Shown here piece by piece: positions 33,110 to 43,760 of a stretch of 64,000 bases of DNA. Each line of letters opens with the position of its first letter. Position 1 is the stretch's first letter. The position numbers and the translations under genes are program-made. Source of the stretch: Macrocystis pyrifera (lineage: Eukaryota > Sar > Phaeophyceae > Laminariales > Laminariaceae); the NCBI GenBank assembly GCA_031763025.1, contig JASSKH010000026.1, positions 1,736,001 to 1,800,000 on the forward strand, in the 5' to 3' direction. The notes beneath the pieces are model-generated. The model worked only from the letters and a program-made list of their open reading frames with translations. It was not told the DNA's origin and ran no database searches.

Positions 33110-33195
33110 CGCATCGCTTTCCCGTGGAAGCATGAGAGATGACCTTCGCCGATGTTGTCCGCCACGACCTTGACCCCCGGGATGCGCACGAGAGC
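33110..33195 (-). CDS. Exon-like segment of unknown minus-strand gene
   Basis: An 86-bp minus-strand segment bounded by AGCAG at its 5' side and a strong donor GTGAGT at its 3' side encodes ALVRIPGVKVVADNIGEG followed by HLSCFHGKAMR. Both splice signals and the composition suggest a real exon. A second candidate lies upstream at about 33540-33640, where the minus strand reads AMDGIYNAVVPAGNFAVVKN after a possible acceptor GGTCAG. I could not join these to the membrane-helix frame at 32416-32640 in phase, so the gene model is open. An ATG-initiated plus-strand frame (33139-33360) overlaps and is the alternative. Confidence 0.3.
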
Positions 33196-33769
33196 CTGCT
33201 CTATGTATGTAGCAATATTTCGGTCTACTGCACAGCACCGTGCGGTAGTGGCAAGGAACAACGGCAGCAGATCGCACGAAAGCGGGTGGAGAACTTGTTG
33301 GTGTCATTGCGCCAACTTGTAGCTACGGGCGACCAGAAGGGCGAAGGACATACGACGTGAGACAGAGAGTTTCAAGAGCTACCCTACCAGCCTAATTTGA
33401 CACGCATCGCATCTGTTCCAGAGATACACCGCTCGAAATCCAACGAGCCAATAACGAACCATCAGTTCATGCCATCTGCCCAACCGTCAATCAACCTCAC
33501 CTTGATGTGGTGGCATTCTTCCCGATGATCTATGTTTCTCCGTAAGAGTGCGCTATTATTGTAAAACCGTAGTTTTTCACAACTGCAAAGTTCCCGGCGG
33601 GCACTACGGCGTTGTAGATCCCATCCATCGCTGACCCAGGCAAGCGGCCATTGTTCAAAGCATGACGCACGAGCGGAGAGAGGAAAAGGCGTCATGTAAA
33701 GGTACTATTGTACTGCCTGCTATCTTGGATGACACCTACAAGCAGGATCTGTACATGGCGACATGATGG
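33196..33769. other. Unassigned stretch with a possible minus-strand exon
   Basis: Apart from the candidate exon at 33540-33640, nothing is recognised. Confidence 0.3.
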
Positions 33770-34330
33770 CTGTTGTCCGGTAATACGAACAGTAGAACAC
33801 CGTTTACAGCAGCATCAGCCCCAGCAGCTATCGAAACTGACACAGCTACTGATGTGCAGCAGCAACCCCAGCAAAGCCCCAGCCATTGCTGGTGCTTCGA
33901 GATAGCGTCGTCGTACTCAACACCGCGCTGTCAAAAAAAGTACCGCCTATACATGTACGGGGTAACGAGGTGTGGGAAAGCCGCGGACAGCAGTGGGCGG
34001 CAGCAGCAGCGACAACAGCAGGGGCCTGAACCAATCGATTATCAATGTACAGCAGCAACCCTACAGGTAGCTGTCGCTGCTACGTACGCCTTGCTGTTGC
34101 TGTCACTTTTTCCGCGGCTGTCCTGTAGATGACGTGATCACTAACGGTACTGCTGTCAACAAAACCTACACTAGTAGGACATCAACAGCCGCAGCCTATG
34201 CAGCCAAAGCAACCAGCACACCTCCTGCTACCTTCAGCAGTATCCGCAGTTGTGCTGTTGTTGTTGCTGCTGCTGTTGCTGCCTCATCATGGTAGCGGTG
34301 TTGTAGCCGCTCCTATCGACGTGGCTGCAA
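33770..34330. repeat. Interrupted CAG/CTG trinucleotide region
   Basis: CAGCAGCAACCCCAGC, CGGCAGCAGCAGCGACAACAGC and a pure TGTTG/CTGCTG stretch at about 34255-34285 give low-complexity open frames on both strands (33773-34132, 34198-34428). They have no domain content, so I do not call genes. Confidence 0.55.
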
Positions 34331-35556
34331 CACGACTGGTAGCTGTACTACGGTTGGTCTTGATGTTATCGTCAAAACGCGTGCTCGCAAGACATTCCCA
34401 CTGCCCAGACTTGATGAGAACGCGGTGAAACGACAACTACGAGACAGCGACACCTAACCCCGCCAGGCAATGAAAGCACCCACATAAGCCTCACAGCCGA
34501 ACTCACGTTGTTGCAACATGCCGGGCGCCTTGCAGTCGCGTGTGTTGTAAGGAAAACGGACTTGGCCGTTCAGGTCGAGGCCAGTGTCTGTGTGTGCTTC
34601 CGGCGTCATGGTTGTCAAAGCACGAGGCCTTCCACACCACAGCGCTTGGCTCACAGGAGCCCAAGGGAGAGCGTAGAATGTACCCCAACTCAGAGAGTCC
34701 AGGGGTGTGTGCAGAGTGAAATCCAAGTGTGCGAAATGCCGGGTGTGTGCTGTGTGAGCGCGTGCCTTTCGGCGCGATGCCAAGCAAGTGCGGCGCGATG
34801 TTCTAAGCAAACTGGGTCTCCTGATTGGTCAATGCTAAGCAAAAGAGGGTTTTCATACAATGGGTGCGTTGCGATGCGAAGCAAATGGAGCGATATGATT
34901 GGATAATGCCATGCAGATCTGGTCCGGTATACGAGAGACTTAAGAGTTGAAAAAAGAACGTGTGCCATCCGGGTCATAAGAAACCCGACTTCAAAAATGG
35001 CAGAAAAGCAGAACGGAGAGACAAACCAGTGCACACCCGTACGAGAAAGAAAGGCGTCGTCTGTCTTGCCCTCAATCACAAGCGGTTCCGGGAAATACAT
35101 AGGAGTGGGCTGAAGTACGTGGCCTTCGAGGGCACGACGACAGATACAGCGCAGGTGAGGTCGCTGAGAGGAATGAAGCGCTTGAGACCCCTCTAGTGTA
35201 TGTATGCCTTGTATATCCGGTACGCAATATCAGGAAAAGTACATACCAGATCGAAGGTACTGCTGCTGTAGTAGCCTATCCAAAGAAACTTGGCTGTATT
35301 ACTCGACTGCCTACAGCAGTATTAATAGTAGTACTATAGATCAGACCACTCGAAGCGAACAACGGCAGCCAGCAATATAAAGCTGAATCCTTTGGTAACG
35401 GTACAGTCGTACGCCACGCTACTACGCTATTAATAGCACGTTTTTTTCTGCCGTGTGTGTGGTGTGAACTTAGAAGAACCGACGACATTTGACCTGTGGT
35501 TGCAATGCCATCGTTTTAATACCAGGTACCAGGTATTATTAATAGTATATACCTGG
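34331..35556. other. Intergenic DNA with short local repeats
   Basis: Short degenerate ATGCCAAGCAAG/TTCTAAGCAAAC/ATGCGAAGCAAA repeats and two GATTGG motifs occur at 34780-34905. The block GCCATCCGGGTCAT then ATGGCAGAAAAGCAGA at 34963-35015 recurs at 42288-42341. GTAC-rich microsatellite DNA fills 35520-35556. Confidence 0.45.
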
Positions 35557-36367
35557 TACAAGGCGCTTCGCTCCGCTGGCGGCCTACGCCGCCCGCTACG
35601 CTCGCTCAGGAAGGAAAATTACATCAAATTATGCGAAGCGGACAGAGGTCCATGATTGAATATTGTTTTTTTCATGATTGATTGTATTAGTAGAGTGTCT
35701 GCGCATAATATTTTTGTTTATCAAGGATTTCCGTCGGAAATGTAATCATAATCGAAAGCCGTTCGGCATGCGCATAATCGTAGACGAAAAACAGCTAAAT
35801 ATTGGATTCTTATGTTTGAAAAAAAAACACTTGCGGCAGCGGCAGCACTTTTTTTGTACCAAACGAGCCGAACACAAGAAGTCGTGCAAGCAGCAGCAGT
35901 ACCTACCTGCAGCAGCAGCAGTAGTACCTACCTGCAGCAGCAGCAGCAGCAGCTGCTGCTGCAGGAGCAGTAAGCAGCAGCAAGCACTAACAGGCAGAAG
36001 TGCGATCTATCTTGCGTTCCTCGACACTCGCTGTGCAAGCAACGCCGCCACAACGAGAAGATCGCCCTCCTTCTTCGTCGTCCTCCCTGGCCGAAAAGGG
36101 GTCGAAGCGGCGAAGATCAGGGGCGTGGCGGCAAGGGTGCACGTGCTTGCAGCACCAGCAGCGCCTGCGACAGCTCTTGCAGCAGCGCTTGCTGGAGGCA
36201 GCTCTCTCGCTTCCAGCAGCGCTTGCTTGCACCAGCGCTTGCTTGCAGCAGACCTTGCTTGTGTGCAGCAGCGCTCGCTTGCAGCAGCGCTTTTGTTTGC
36301 AGCAGCGCCTGCTTGGCGCAGTGCTTGCTTATTGCCGCAGTGCTTCCAGCAACAACAGCACTTACTT

Positions 36368-36400
<33 letters not shown>

Positions 36401-37808
36401 CACTACATGCAGTAGTAGGAGTAGTCGGTGACGTACAGCAGCAGCAGCAGCAGCAGCTGCAGCAGCACCTACCTAATAGTATCTGCTGCAAAGGCATGCA
36501 GCATCAGCGGCAGCAATTCTTCTCCGCCGGTAGCAGACACATGGCCCGAGGGTCCGAGGCCACTCTCGGGGCAAGCTTGGCGAATCCAAAGCGTCCGGAG
36601 AGTTTTCGGCCAACAGAATGCAGCGGTCGAATCTCATATCACACAAATATGGCTCTAGTATAATATGCTATCCAAAAATGCATAACTTCGTCATTTTTAT
36701 GCAAATTTGATTAGGATATTTGATTAGTCGTCGGTAACGGGGGAATAGATAATCAAAAGTCGTAATATATTTTATTTTGCGCAGACACTCTAGTAGTTGC
36801 AAACTGGCGACTTGACAATGCCAAGAGTCACGCCGCCATGCTTCAGGAGAAAACAGCTCGGACGCCACATACATACGCGTCGCGTCACGGGCGGTTTTCC
36901 GCTACGCTCGCTCACATTTCGTACGTACGTACATACCTCAGGTAGGGTACTTATTTTCTTTTTTCGATTTGCTCTATGTCTGTACTCGTATGTGCGAAAG
37001 ATCAAGCACAGCACGCCATAGCAGCATCGCAAAAACAACGAAAATGAAACCGAAAATTTCGCAAAGAAAAAAAATCCCCGTCCCCTCTCGGGTAATAATT
37101 TCCTACCTGATTGGAACACCTTACATCGGTCAAAAAGAAGAAAAAAATCAAACAGCAGAGCTTCTCTCTCAGCCTCGTACGCCGCCCGCCCCTCTCCTCG
37201 CCACCAATTCGGTCCGGGCAAAGCTTCCCTCACTCTCTGCTCTCTGCCACAGTGAGCCCCGTCGTCCGCCTCGTGTGAAGCCCGGTGATCACCATGGCCG
37301 TCGTTCGCCAGCTCGACCATGTTGGTGCACAGATTGCGTACCTCTCTTTGAGCTTCAAGCCCGGTAGCAAAAATAAGCAACCGCTTGAATCTTACCTTGC
37401 AACCCCGAAACGACCCTTATAAACTCGTAGATACTCTATCAGAAACCACAAATGGAGGCCAGACAGAGCCCATTCATGCTTCCCTCGTGTCTCGAGGCAC
37501 ACGCAACGCCTAGCCACGAAACCGGCAACCGCGCTCCTTGCGACCCCGTCTCTACCGGCCACCATCCTCCGACACCCACGACGGCGCCGGGTTCGCCCGC
37601 GAAACCGTGCTCCGAGTACACGCATGCACACGAAACGAAAGAAGAAAAAGGAAAGGACTGGAAGTGCCAAGCAAGAGAATAGAGAAAACAAAAAACCGCT
37701 GGAAAGGTTCGGCAATAAAGGAGGCGATTTCCAAGCGGGAGCTCTGAGAGGCGAGGGATGCACCAACCGAGCACACTCAGAGAGTGATATCTAACTTAGT
37801 GGTTCTAT
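35557..37808 (-). repeat. 1.1-kb dispersed repeat, copy C (interrupted)
   Basis: Reverse-oriented copy from TACAAGGCGCTTCGC to TAGTGGTTCTAT, split by the TIR element at 35693-36790. The break lies between the CATGATTGAAT block and GTTGCAAACTGGCGACTTG, which are adjacent in the uninterrupted copies. Confidence 0.72.
35693..36790. mobile_element. TA-flanked TIR element carrying a CAG-rich array
   Basis: Termini GAGTGTCTGCGCA and TGCGCAGACACTC are perfect 13-bp inverted repeats. Flanks are TA on both sides, extendable to TAGTA (35688-35692 and 36791-36795), which fits either a Tc1/mariner-type TA or a 5-bp duplication. The interior contains imperfect GCAGCAGCGCTTGCTT units from about 36120 to 36310 and near-pure CAG blocks at 36375-36402 and 36437-36460. 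Long glutamine/alanine/serine-rich frames arise from these repeats, not from a transposase. Confidence 0.7.
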
Positions 37809-38273
37809 ATAGTACACAGCAGTACACAGCAAGTCCTGCATATATATATATCGATATTCCCTGCGTTGTACCGGAGGTGCCAATCTATTACATACCGACG
37901 GATCCTGTACGAACATAAGTTCATACCTGGTGTTGCTGTACTAAAGCAGTCGTACGAGTACATGTGTACTGCTGCTGCACCATCTACTTTTGGTACTTAA
38001 TTATAGATGTCAAGTGCGCACTATCACCCACAACAGTACCTCGTACCACGACCCTACTGTACCAGGTACCTGGTAGGCTCTAAGGTTTGAGCTCTCTTTT
38101 CACGCAGCGCAGTGCCCTGTACGATACATACTCTGTACAAGGTTCCCCCCCGGGAGGTGCTTACCTGATATTAATAGGCGAGTGGCGCAAGAACGAAATA
38201 ATACTCGTATGAAATACCTGCACACCCTTTTTTTTTTTTTTTTTCATCACTTTTATTTCCAGCCTAGGACCTA
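37809..38273. other. Spacer
   Basis: TATATATATAT near 37840, TACCAGGTACCTGGTA near 38060, and a 17-base T run near 38228. No gene is seen. Confidence 0.5.
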
Positions 38274-39085
38274 TGCCAATGGAAACGCAAAGTTCCCATA
38301 AAAAGTTTAAATTCCAAAGATACCCGCCAAAATTTTGTAGAACACGCTTCCTATGGGCACGTTTAGAAAAAAAAATTCCAAACTTTTGAAAAAGCGCGAA
38401 AAAAGCAAATCTGGGGCCGATATTGGGCCAAGATCGGCTTCAGAAAACTCAGGCGGATGTTTGGTTCGAAGAGGCGAAATTCCAAGTCCTCGGCAGACAT
38501 CGATCGACAAAACCAAGGATTGCGTCATGAATTCTGAACGGAGTGCGCTCGTTAGGGACTCCGACCCACCCTTGGGTCACCGTCTTCACACAATGGCCAG
38601 TGACGTGTGGCGGGCGCTGGCCAGGCATGCGATGAAAAAACAATTAGCCGCTGGTGTGTACAAAACAGAAAACAAAATTTCTCGATCCGTCTCGAATGGC
38701 AAAAAACAGACTTTTTTTCAGGTTTAAGAGGATACCGCAGAACGCTGCCGGCAAGCTCTCCCCCTAGAGCATGTATCCACTTTCTATCTTCGATGCCGTC
38801 ATGTATACTCGTTGGCCTTGCCTGACACCAAGCGGGTTGGCCGTGGGCTGAGTCAATATCGAGATCGAGCGTCTATCGTCGCACGAGCTGATTTTTATCA
38901 GCGTGTTGACAATTCGCAACGAGAGTAACCAAATTTCGCCGCCTGCAGCCGTTAGAAAAAAAAGAAGAAAAAATCAAACATTTTTTTCTTTTGTTCCGAC
39001 AGCAGCGGCACGAGGATATTTTCGGCTGTTTTTTTGAAGCACTATTTTTGAAAGAAAACTTTTTGACTTCGCGTTTCCATTGGCA
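38274..39085. mobile_element. TA-flanked TIR element (mariner-like MITE)
   Basis: Fifteen-base inverted ends TGCCAATGGAAACGC and GCGTTTCCATTGGCA, each bordered by TA (38272-38273 and 39086-39087). Inner similarity extends through AAAGTTT/AAACTTT-rich sequence. The 812-bp interior has AT-rich tracts and short frames (38353-38727) without transposase motifs. Confidence 0.65.
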
Positions 39086-39129
39086 TAAGTCTAACTCGTA
39101 GGAGGTTTTCACCCTCATGGGTCTTCTTC

Positions 39130-39395
39130 TGGACAAGCCGTTGTCACAGGGGTCGTCCCTTCTTCCCCTCGGTACGAGCCTTCATTTTTATCGCGCATAG
39201 GGTTCAGCATTCCCACTGCTCGTCGATTTTCATCGAATCTAGCTAACTCACGCTCTCGCGCTTTCCGCTATTATTCAATTTTTATGCATGAAAAAGTCTC
39301 TACGAGCATGCACTCGGTGAGACTCGAACCCACGAAATTGATCTTGATAGTCACGCGGACCACCTGACCTACACGCACCAAGCCACCGGGGACGC
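39130..39395 (-). mobile_element. tRNA-headed SINE-like repeat, copy 1
   Basis: On the minus strand a tRNA-like head (about 39395 to 39308) has an A-box-like TAGGTCAGGTGG and a well-formed T-arm, GTGGGTTCGAGTCTCAC (39317-39333). A body follows with CGACGAGCAGTGGGAATG, CGCGATAAAAATGAAG and GTGACAACGGCTTG. The body recurs at 60440-60590 next to another T-arm. Cloverleaf folding is imperfect, so this is a tRNA-derived repeat rather than a functional tRNA gene. Confidence 0.55.
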
Positions 39396-39499
39396 CTGTT
39401 TAGAACTAACTGCATCCACCCATCATCAATGTGAAGAACACACACACCTATTTTTGAGGACAGACTACGTATATACTGCTGTTTGTGGAAATAGTGTGG

Positions 39500-40480
39500 G
39501 ATCATTACTACTGCAATAATATAACAGAGGGTACCGGTGTGTGGATATTGATCCTGAACAAATGACTCGCGGCGATCAATTCAAGGCTTGCGGCGTAAAC
39601 GTACGTCGTACGTAAGTACAAAAAATTGCTTGAGGTCGAGGTTGCAGCATTATAGTTTGTGACCGGCTGAGTAAAATCAAGCACATACAAAACACTTTCC
39701 CGCAAAATAAATGTTTCTTGGCGCTCAGGGTAAAACGAAGGTTTCATAGATACAACTGCTGTAATAGGTGCTCGAAAACAATTCGTAATCCAAGTACTGA
39801 GAGTATTGGAGAACTGGCGGCGAAAATATTGCGAGTACTGAGAAGGCCCAACTGCTGAGAGTGCTGGGAATATGAGCTGTACGGAACCTCGAGAGCACAG
39901 GCAACTATGTACTCGCAGTATCGAAATATAAAATACTTGGAGTACAGGCAATATCCGCAGTACAGAACCTCGAGATACTGAGAGTACTCGCAGTACATGT
40001 TCCCGAATTACTGCCAGTGCTCTAAGTACTCGAGTTGTCCACAGCGAAAGTATTTTGCTCCAACTAACACTGGTGGGAACATTAATGAGTTTTTTGTGCC
40101 GAACAGTAGGCCTGAGAATTGTCGACACGGTGCACAGACGGTCGAAGTATACATCATACTCCAAGTATACTGCGAATATGAGAGTATATCGGTACTGCGA
40201 GTACTCGCAGTATGAACACCACCAACGGACGAAATACTGATAGTGCTTGCAATACCAACAGTAGTACGGAACCCCGAGATACTTGAAACACAACAGGGAG
40301 TATCGACGGCAGCAGCAGCAGCGAATCCCGAATTAGTGCGAGATCGAAAGTATCCGCGAAGTAGTATCTGCGGTAGTACAGAACCTCGAAATACTGCGAG
40401 AACTCGCAGTATTTGCTGCAGTACAAACCCGAAATACGGCGAGTGCACGAAGTACCTACGGTAGTATTTTCTGGAACATA
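39500..40480. repeat. AGTACT-type degenerate satellite
   Basis: From about 39780 to 40480 the sequence repeats motifs such as GAGTACTCGCAGTA, GAACCTCGAGATACTG and AATACTGCGAGTACTCG at irregular 15-45-bp spacing. Long minus-strand frames here (for example 39508-40293) are tyrosine/serine-rich by-products of the repeat. Confidence 0.6.
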
Positions 40481-41258
40481 CTTTGCTTTACTCCCAAGTA
40501 TTGGCAGCAACTGCTGTGAAGGTTGAGGTATGAACGAACGCCACACGTTAGCGCGCCCAAACTCCGTGGCCTTGTGTGAAAACACACATCTTGTATTGTA
40601 TCATATGTATAAATAGAAGGTCAGGAAAAAACAACCTGGATGTACTGGTATAAAATATATCAAAAGTTGAAATTAAAAAAAAATCGAGAATCGTGCAAGT
40701 CGAACCGCGGTAACGAAAATATTATCAAGCGCAGATTTTGTCATCTACTCTACAGCAGTACTCATATAACTGGCGCGTTGCGTTTTTCACGCAATCCAAA
40801 AGGCATTGCAGGATCTCTTAGAGCTTTTACAAGTACACTGCATGTAGCAGTACTGCTGTAAAATGCCATGTGGTATGATCGACAGACGCGTACTGCGGCA
40901 AAGGAACGTGTGTGTACTGGCTCTGGGATCTATCGATCAGCAATGTAGGACGCACAGCAGTCAGAAACTGCAAGTATGTTTTTGTAGGAATGCTGCTGTA
41001 CACGGTGCTCGTACGAACGAATTGTTGTACTAGATTCGACGAACGTACACGATCCGGGGATGATCTGTACGGAGCAAAAAAACACCGGTCGCACACTCCG
41101 GCAGGTACGTGCATAGGCCAATGCCGATGACAACAACAAACACTACTGCTGTAGTACTGAGAGTACAGCGCGGGTCTGCCACATGCGCATAGTTCGCTGC
41201 CTGCTGCTGCTGTTGGCGCACTGTGCTGAGCACAGCTGCAGCAGTGGCATTGTTGGGT
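40481..41258. other. Spacer
   Basis: AT-rich and GTAC-rich DNA with short CAG tracts. No supported gene. Confidence 0.45.
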
Positions 41259-41488
41259 CACACACAGCAACACGCAGAAGAAGCAGCAGGGAGAGAGATG
41301 ATGATACAGATACTTCAGCCTGGGTACGTACGTCAAGTGTACGTATGAAAAAAATATATTGTACCTGGTAAGGCACACACAGCAACACGCAGAAGAAGCA
41401 GCAGGGAGAGAGATGATGATACAGATACTTCAGCCGGGGTACGTACGTCAAGTGTACGTATGAAAAAAATATTTGTACCCGGTAAGGC
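41259..41488 (+). repeat. 115-bp tandem duplication
   Basis: Two nearly identical units begin CACACACAGCAACACGCAG at 41259 and 41374 and run through GAGAGAGATGATGATACAG and ACGTACGTCAAGTGTACGTA to TACCTGGTAAGG or TACCCGGTAAGG. Confidence 0.85.
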
Positions 41489-43760
41489 AGACGGTGGAAT
41501 ACGGACGGCAGGTCCGATAAACACAACTAGCCACAGCAATACTGCGCATATGGGTGTATCGCACACGCACGGCGGCTGGGCGGCAGCGTTGTAACGATAG
41601 GATCTGTGCTCATGTTGTCTGTTGTGTACCTGGTATATGTCTGGACTGTGTGCGCACAGCTCATGAGAGCTTAGGGAAGAAAATAGACAACATTATACCG
41701 GTACGTACGTACATAACAAGGCCTCTCGTACTGAAACCAGGGAAATCGTCTTATCCACTCCCGCCGAAAAAAAACTATGAGGGCCCGCCACGCGCTCCAG
41801 AGTGCACGGATCGCACCGAGACCTCGACCAGTGTGTTCGGCCGGGCATCCCGTATCCGAGTACTTCGCGTTTTGCCAAAAAGTGCTCGTACGAAGAGAAC
41901 AGTTGGCAAAAGTAGGAAAAAATGGCAAACATACGTATACATATATAGTACCAGTACGGAGCACTACTTGTAGTGTATACAACGCCCAAAGCGAGAATAT
42001 TTGTTCTTACGACGTCCGCGTTTTGTACGTATAGTATACCTGGCACTACTGCTGCTGCTGTACATGATACCATGCACGCACATGAAATGGTTATCAGTAC
42101 GTACAAACACGTAGTAGACACTACGATGTTACGGCCTCCAGCGAAATGGCATCGACGATCGGCAATCCTCGGGAGGAATTCGGTGGAAAGTCCGATTCTG
42201 CAGACGACGATTTGGACCTTCATCGGTTTTGGCCAGAGGTTCCATCTTCGGATTTTTCCAAAACAAAATATTAAGAAAAAAAAAATGTTTGCCATCCGGG
42301 TCATCTCGAAACCCGACTAAAAAAATGGCAGAAAAGCAGAGAGCACACCTACGAGTACATACCAGGGGACTATGACAGTGAAAAAAAAAAAACTGTCATA
42401 GCCCATAGGAGCACGCCGGTCCATCATGATGATGATCTCTCACATCAGATCACTTCCCCGCAATCCTGTCTGTGGTCGCGAAACATGCCGTAACAAAAAT
42501 GCATCTCGATGGGAGAAAACAAACAAGAATCAAGCAATAGTGCACACAGCAGTATCATACGAGTCCACAAGGGAAACGGTACTAACGAGCTGTGGTACAC
42601 CATCCCTTATCACTTGCAACCAAACAACACCAAGAACATGTCCATGGTATTATATGCGCCCTCAAAAAAAAAGAAAGGAAAGGAAGAAGAACGAAAAAAA
42701 AGAAGAAAAACACGAACAGGGAACAGGGAACAGAGAGAAAGCAAGGAAAAAAATATAAGGAACCAAAACGAAATAAACATACACTCTGGGCACAGGCCGA
42801 GTCCCAAGGACAAGGCTGCTGTCTGCTGATATGATATATCCAGCTGATGGACCAACATGAGGACGTCACAAGAAAACCAGACGAAAGGCAAGAAGACAGG
42901 AAGAGGGTCGAGACAAAAAGCTATCAACAAACAACACAACAGGCAGTCGTACTGTATGTCCAGTTGTTGCGAAAAGGACGAGACAGCCGACACAAAGAGG
43001 ACATAGACGGACCAAGGGGAGGCTAAAAAAACAAAACGTGCAACAAAACCCCCGAAGAAAAGGGAAAATAGCAAAGGGTCACACACAAATATAACAATAA
43101 GGTGACGCAGCCGACGCAGAATGACGGGGGGGGGGTACCATCGACTTGAAAGCGGAAATGTAACACAGCATCAGGCAGTAGTCACTGGGCGTCTCAACTC
43201 GAAAGACGGCCAGTGCCAAGTTTCTTGGGTTGTCTTCACTTTTTTGACCGGCCTAGCTGCTGTTGCTACACCTCCTTCAACGCGGCGCCTCCAAAAGATG
43301 ATATTTTCGTAGTGATCGCAGCCCTCTTGTTTGTCTTTCTTTCTGGCCTCTGGGGGTATTAAGTGTCGTTTTTCCTTTTTAATTTCTCTCGGGTTTGAGC
43401 CTTTTTTGTGCTTTCGTGGTCTTCTTTTTGTATCTGTATACAGAACGACAGACGTGGCATGTTCAACTACAGTAGTTGAGGCAATACCTGGTATCTCCCT
43501 CCGAATTCCCGCAAGAACAAATGTCACTACTCGTGGTATTATTTTTTTTCCGATGCCGTACGTATTTCTTGCAATGAACCAATCGCCTTGCAGGTGTGTG
43601 CGGTTATCCGTGATATCTGAGGAGGTTAGTTCTCGGACACTGCCTGCAACCGGACCATCTGAGTGGACGCGACCTGTGGGTTCGAAGCTATCAGTAGCAA
43701 ACCCGACTTCAGTCACCGATATAAGCAACGAGTATCGCGGCAGACGTCCGGACAGGGGAA
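41489..43760. other. Long upstream stretch of the sulfotransferase gene
   Basis: Contains a hairpin-forming ACTATGACAGT/ACTGTCATAG pair separated by an A run (42366-42402), the GCCATCCGGGTCAT block at 42288, and purine-rich DNA from about 42660 to 43080. Frames at 43171-43860 on both strands overlap and show no domain. The promoter of the gene at 43761 must lie in or near the right end, but no core element is obvious. Confidence 0.45.

Noticed and set aside
35678..36415. 245-codon glutamine/alanine-rich frame, possible transposase
   Set aside because: Its sequence is translated CAG and GCAGCGCTTGCTT repeats; no catalytic motif.
39508..40293. 261-codon tyrosine-rich minus-strand frame
   Set aside because: Produced by AGTACT satellite repeats; no domain, no conserved start.
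42610..43086. 158-codon phenylalanine/leucine-rich minus-strand frame resembling a membrane protein
   Set aside because: Complement of a purine-rich tract; hydrophobicity follows from base composition.
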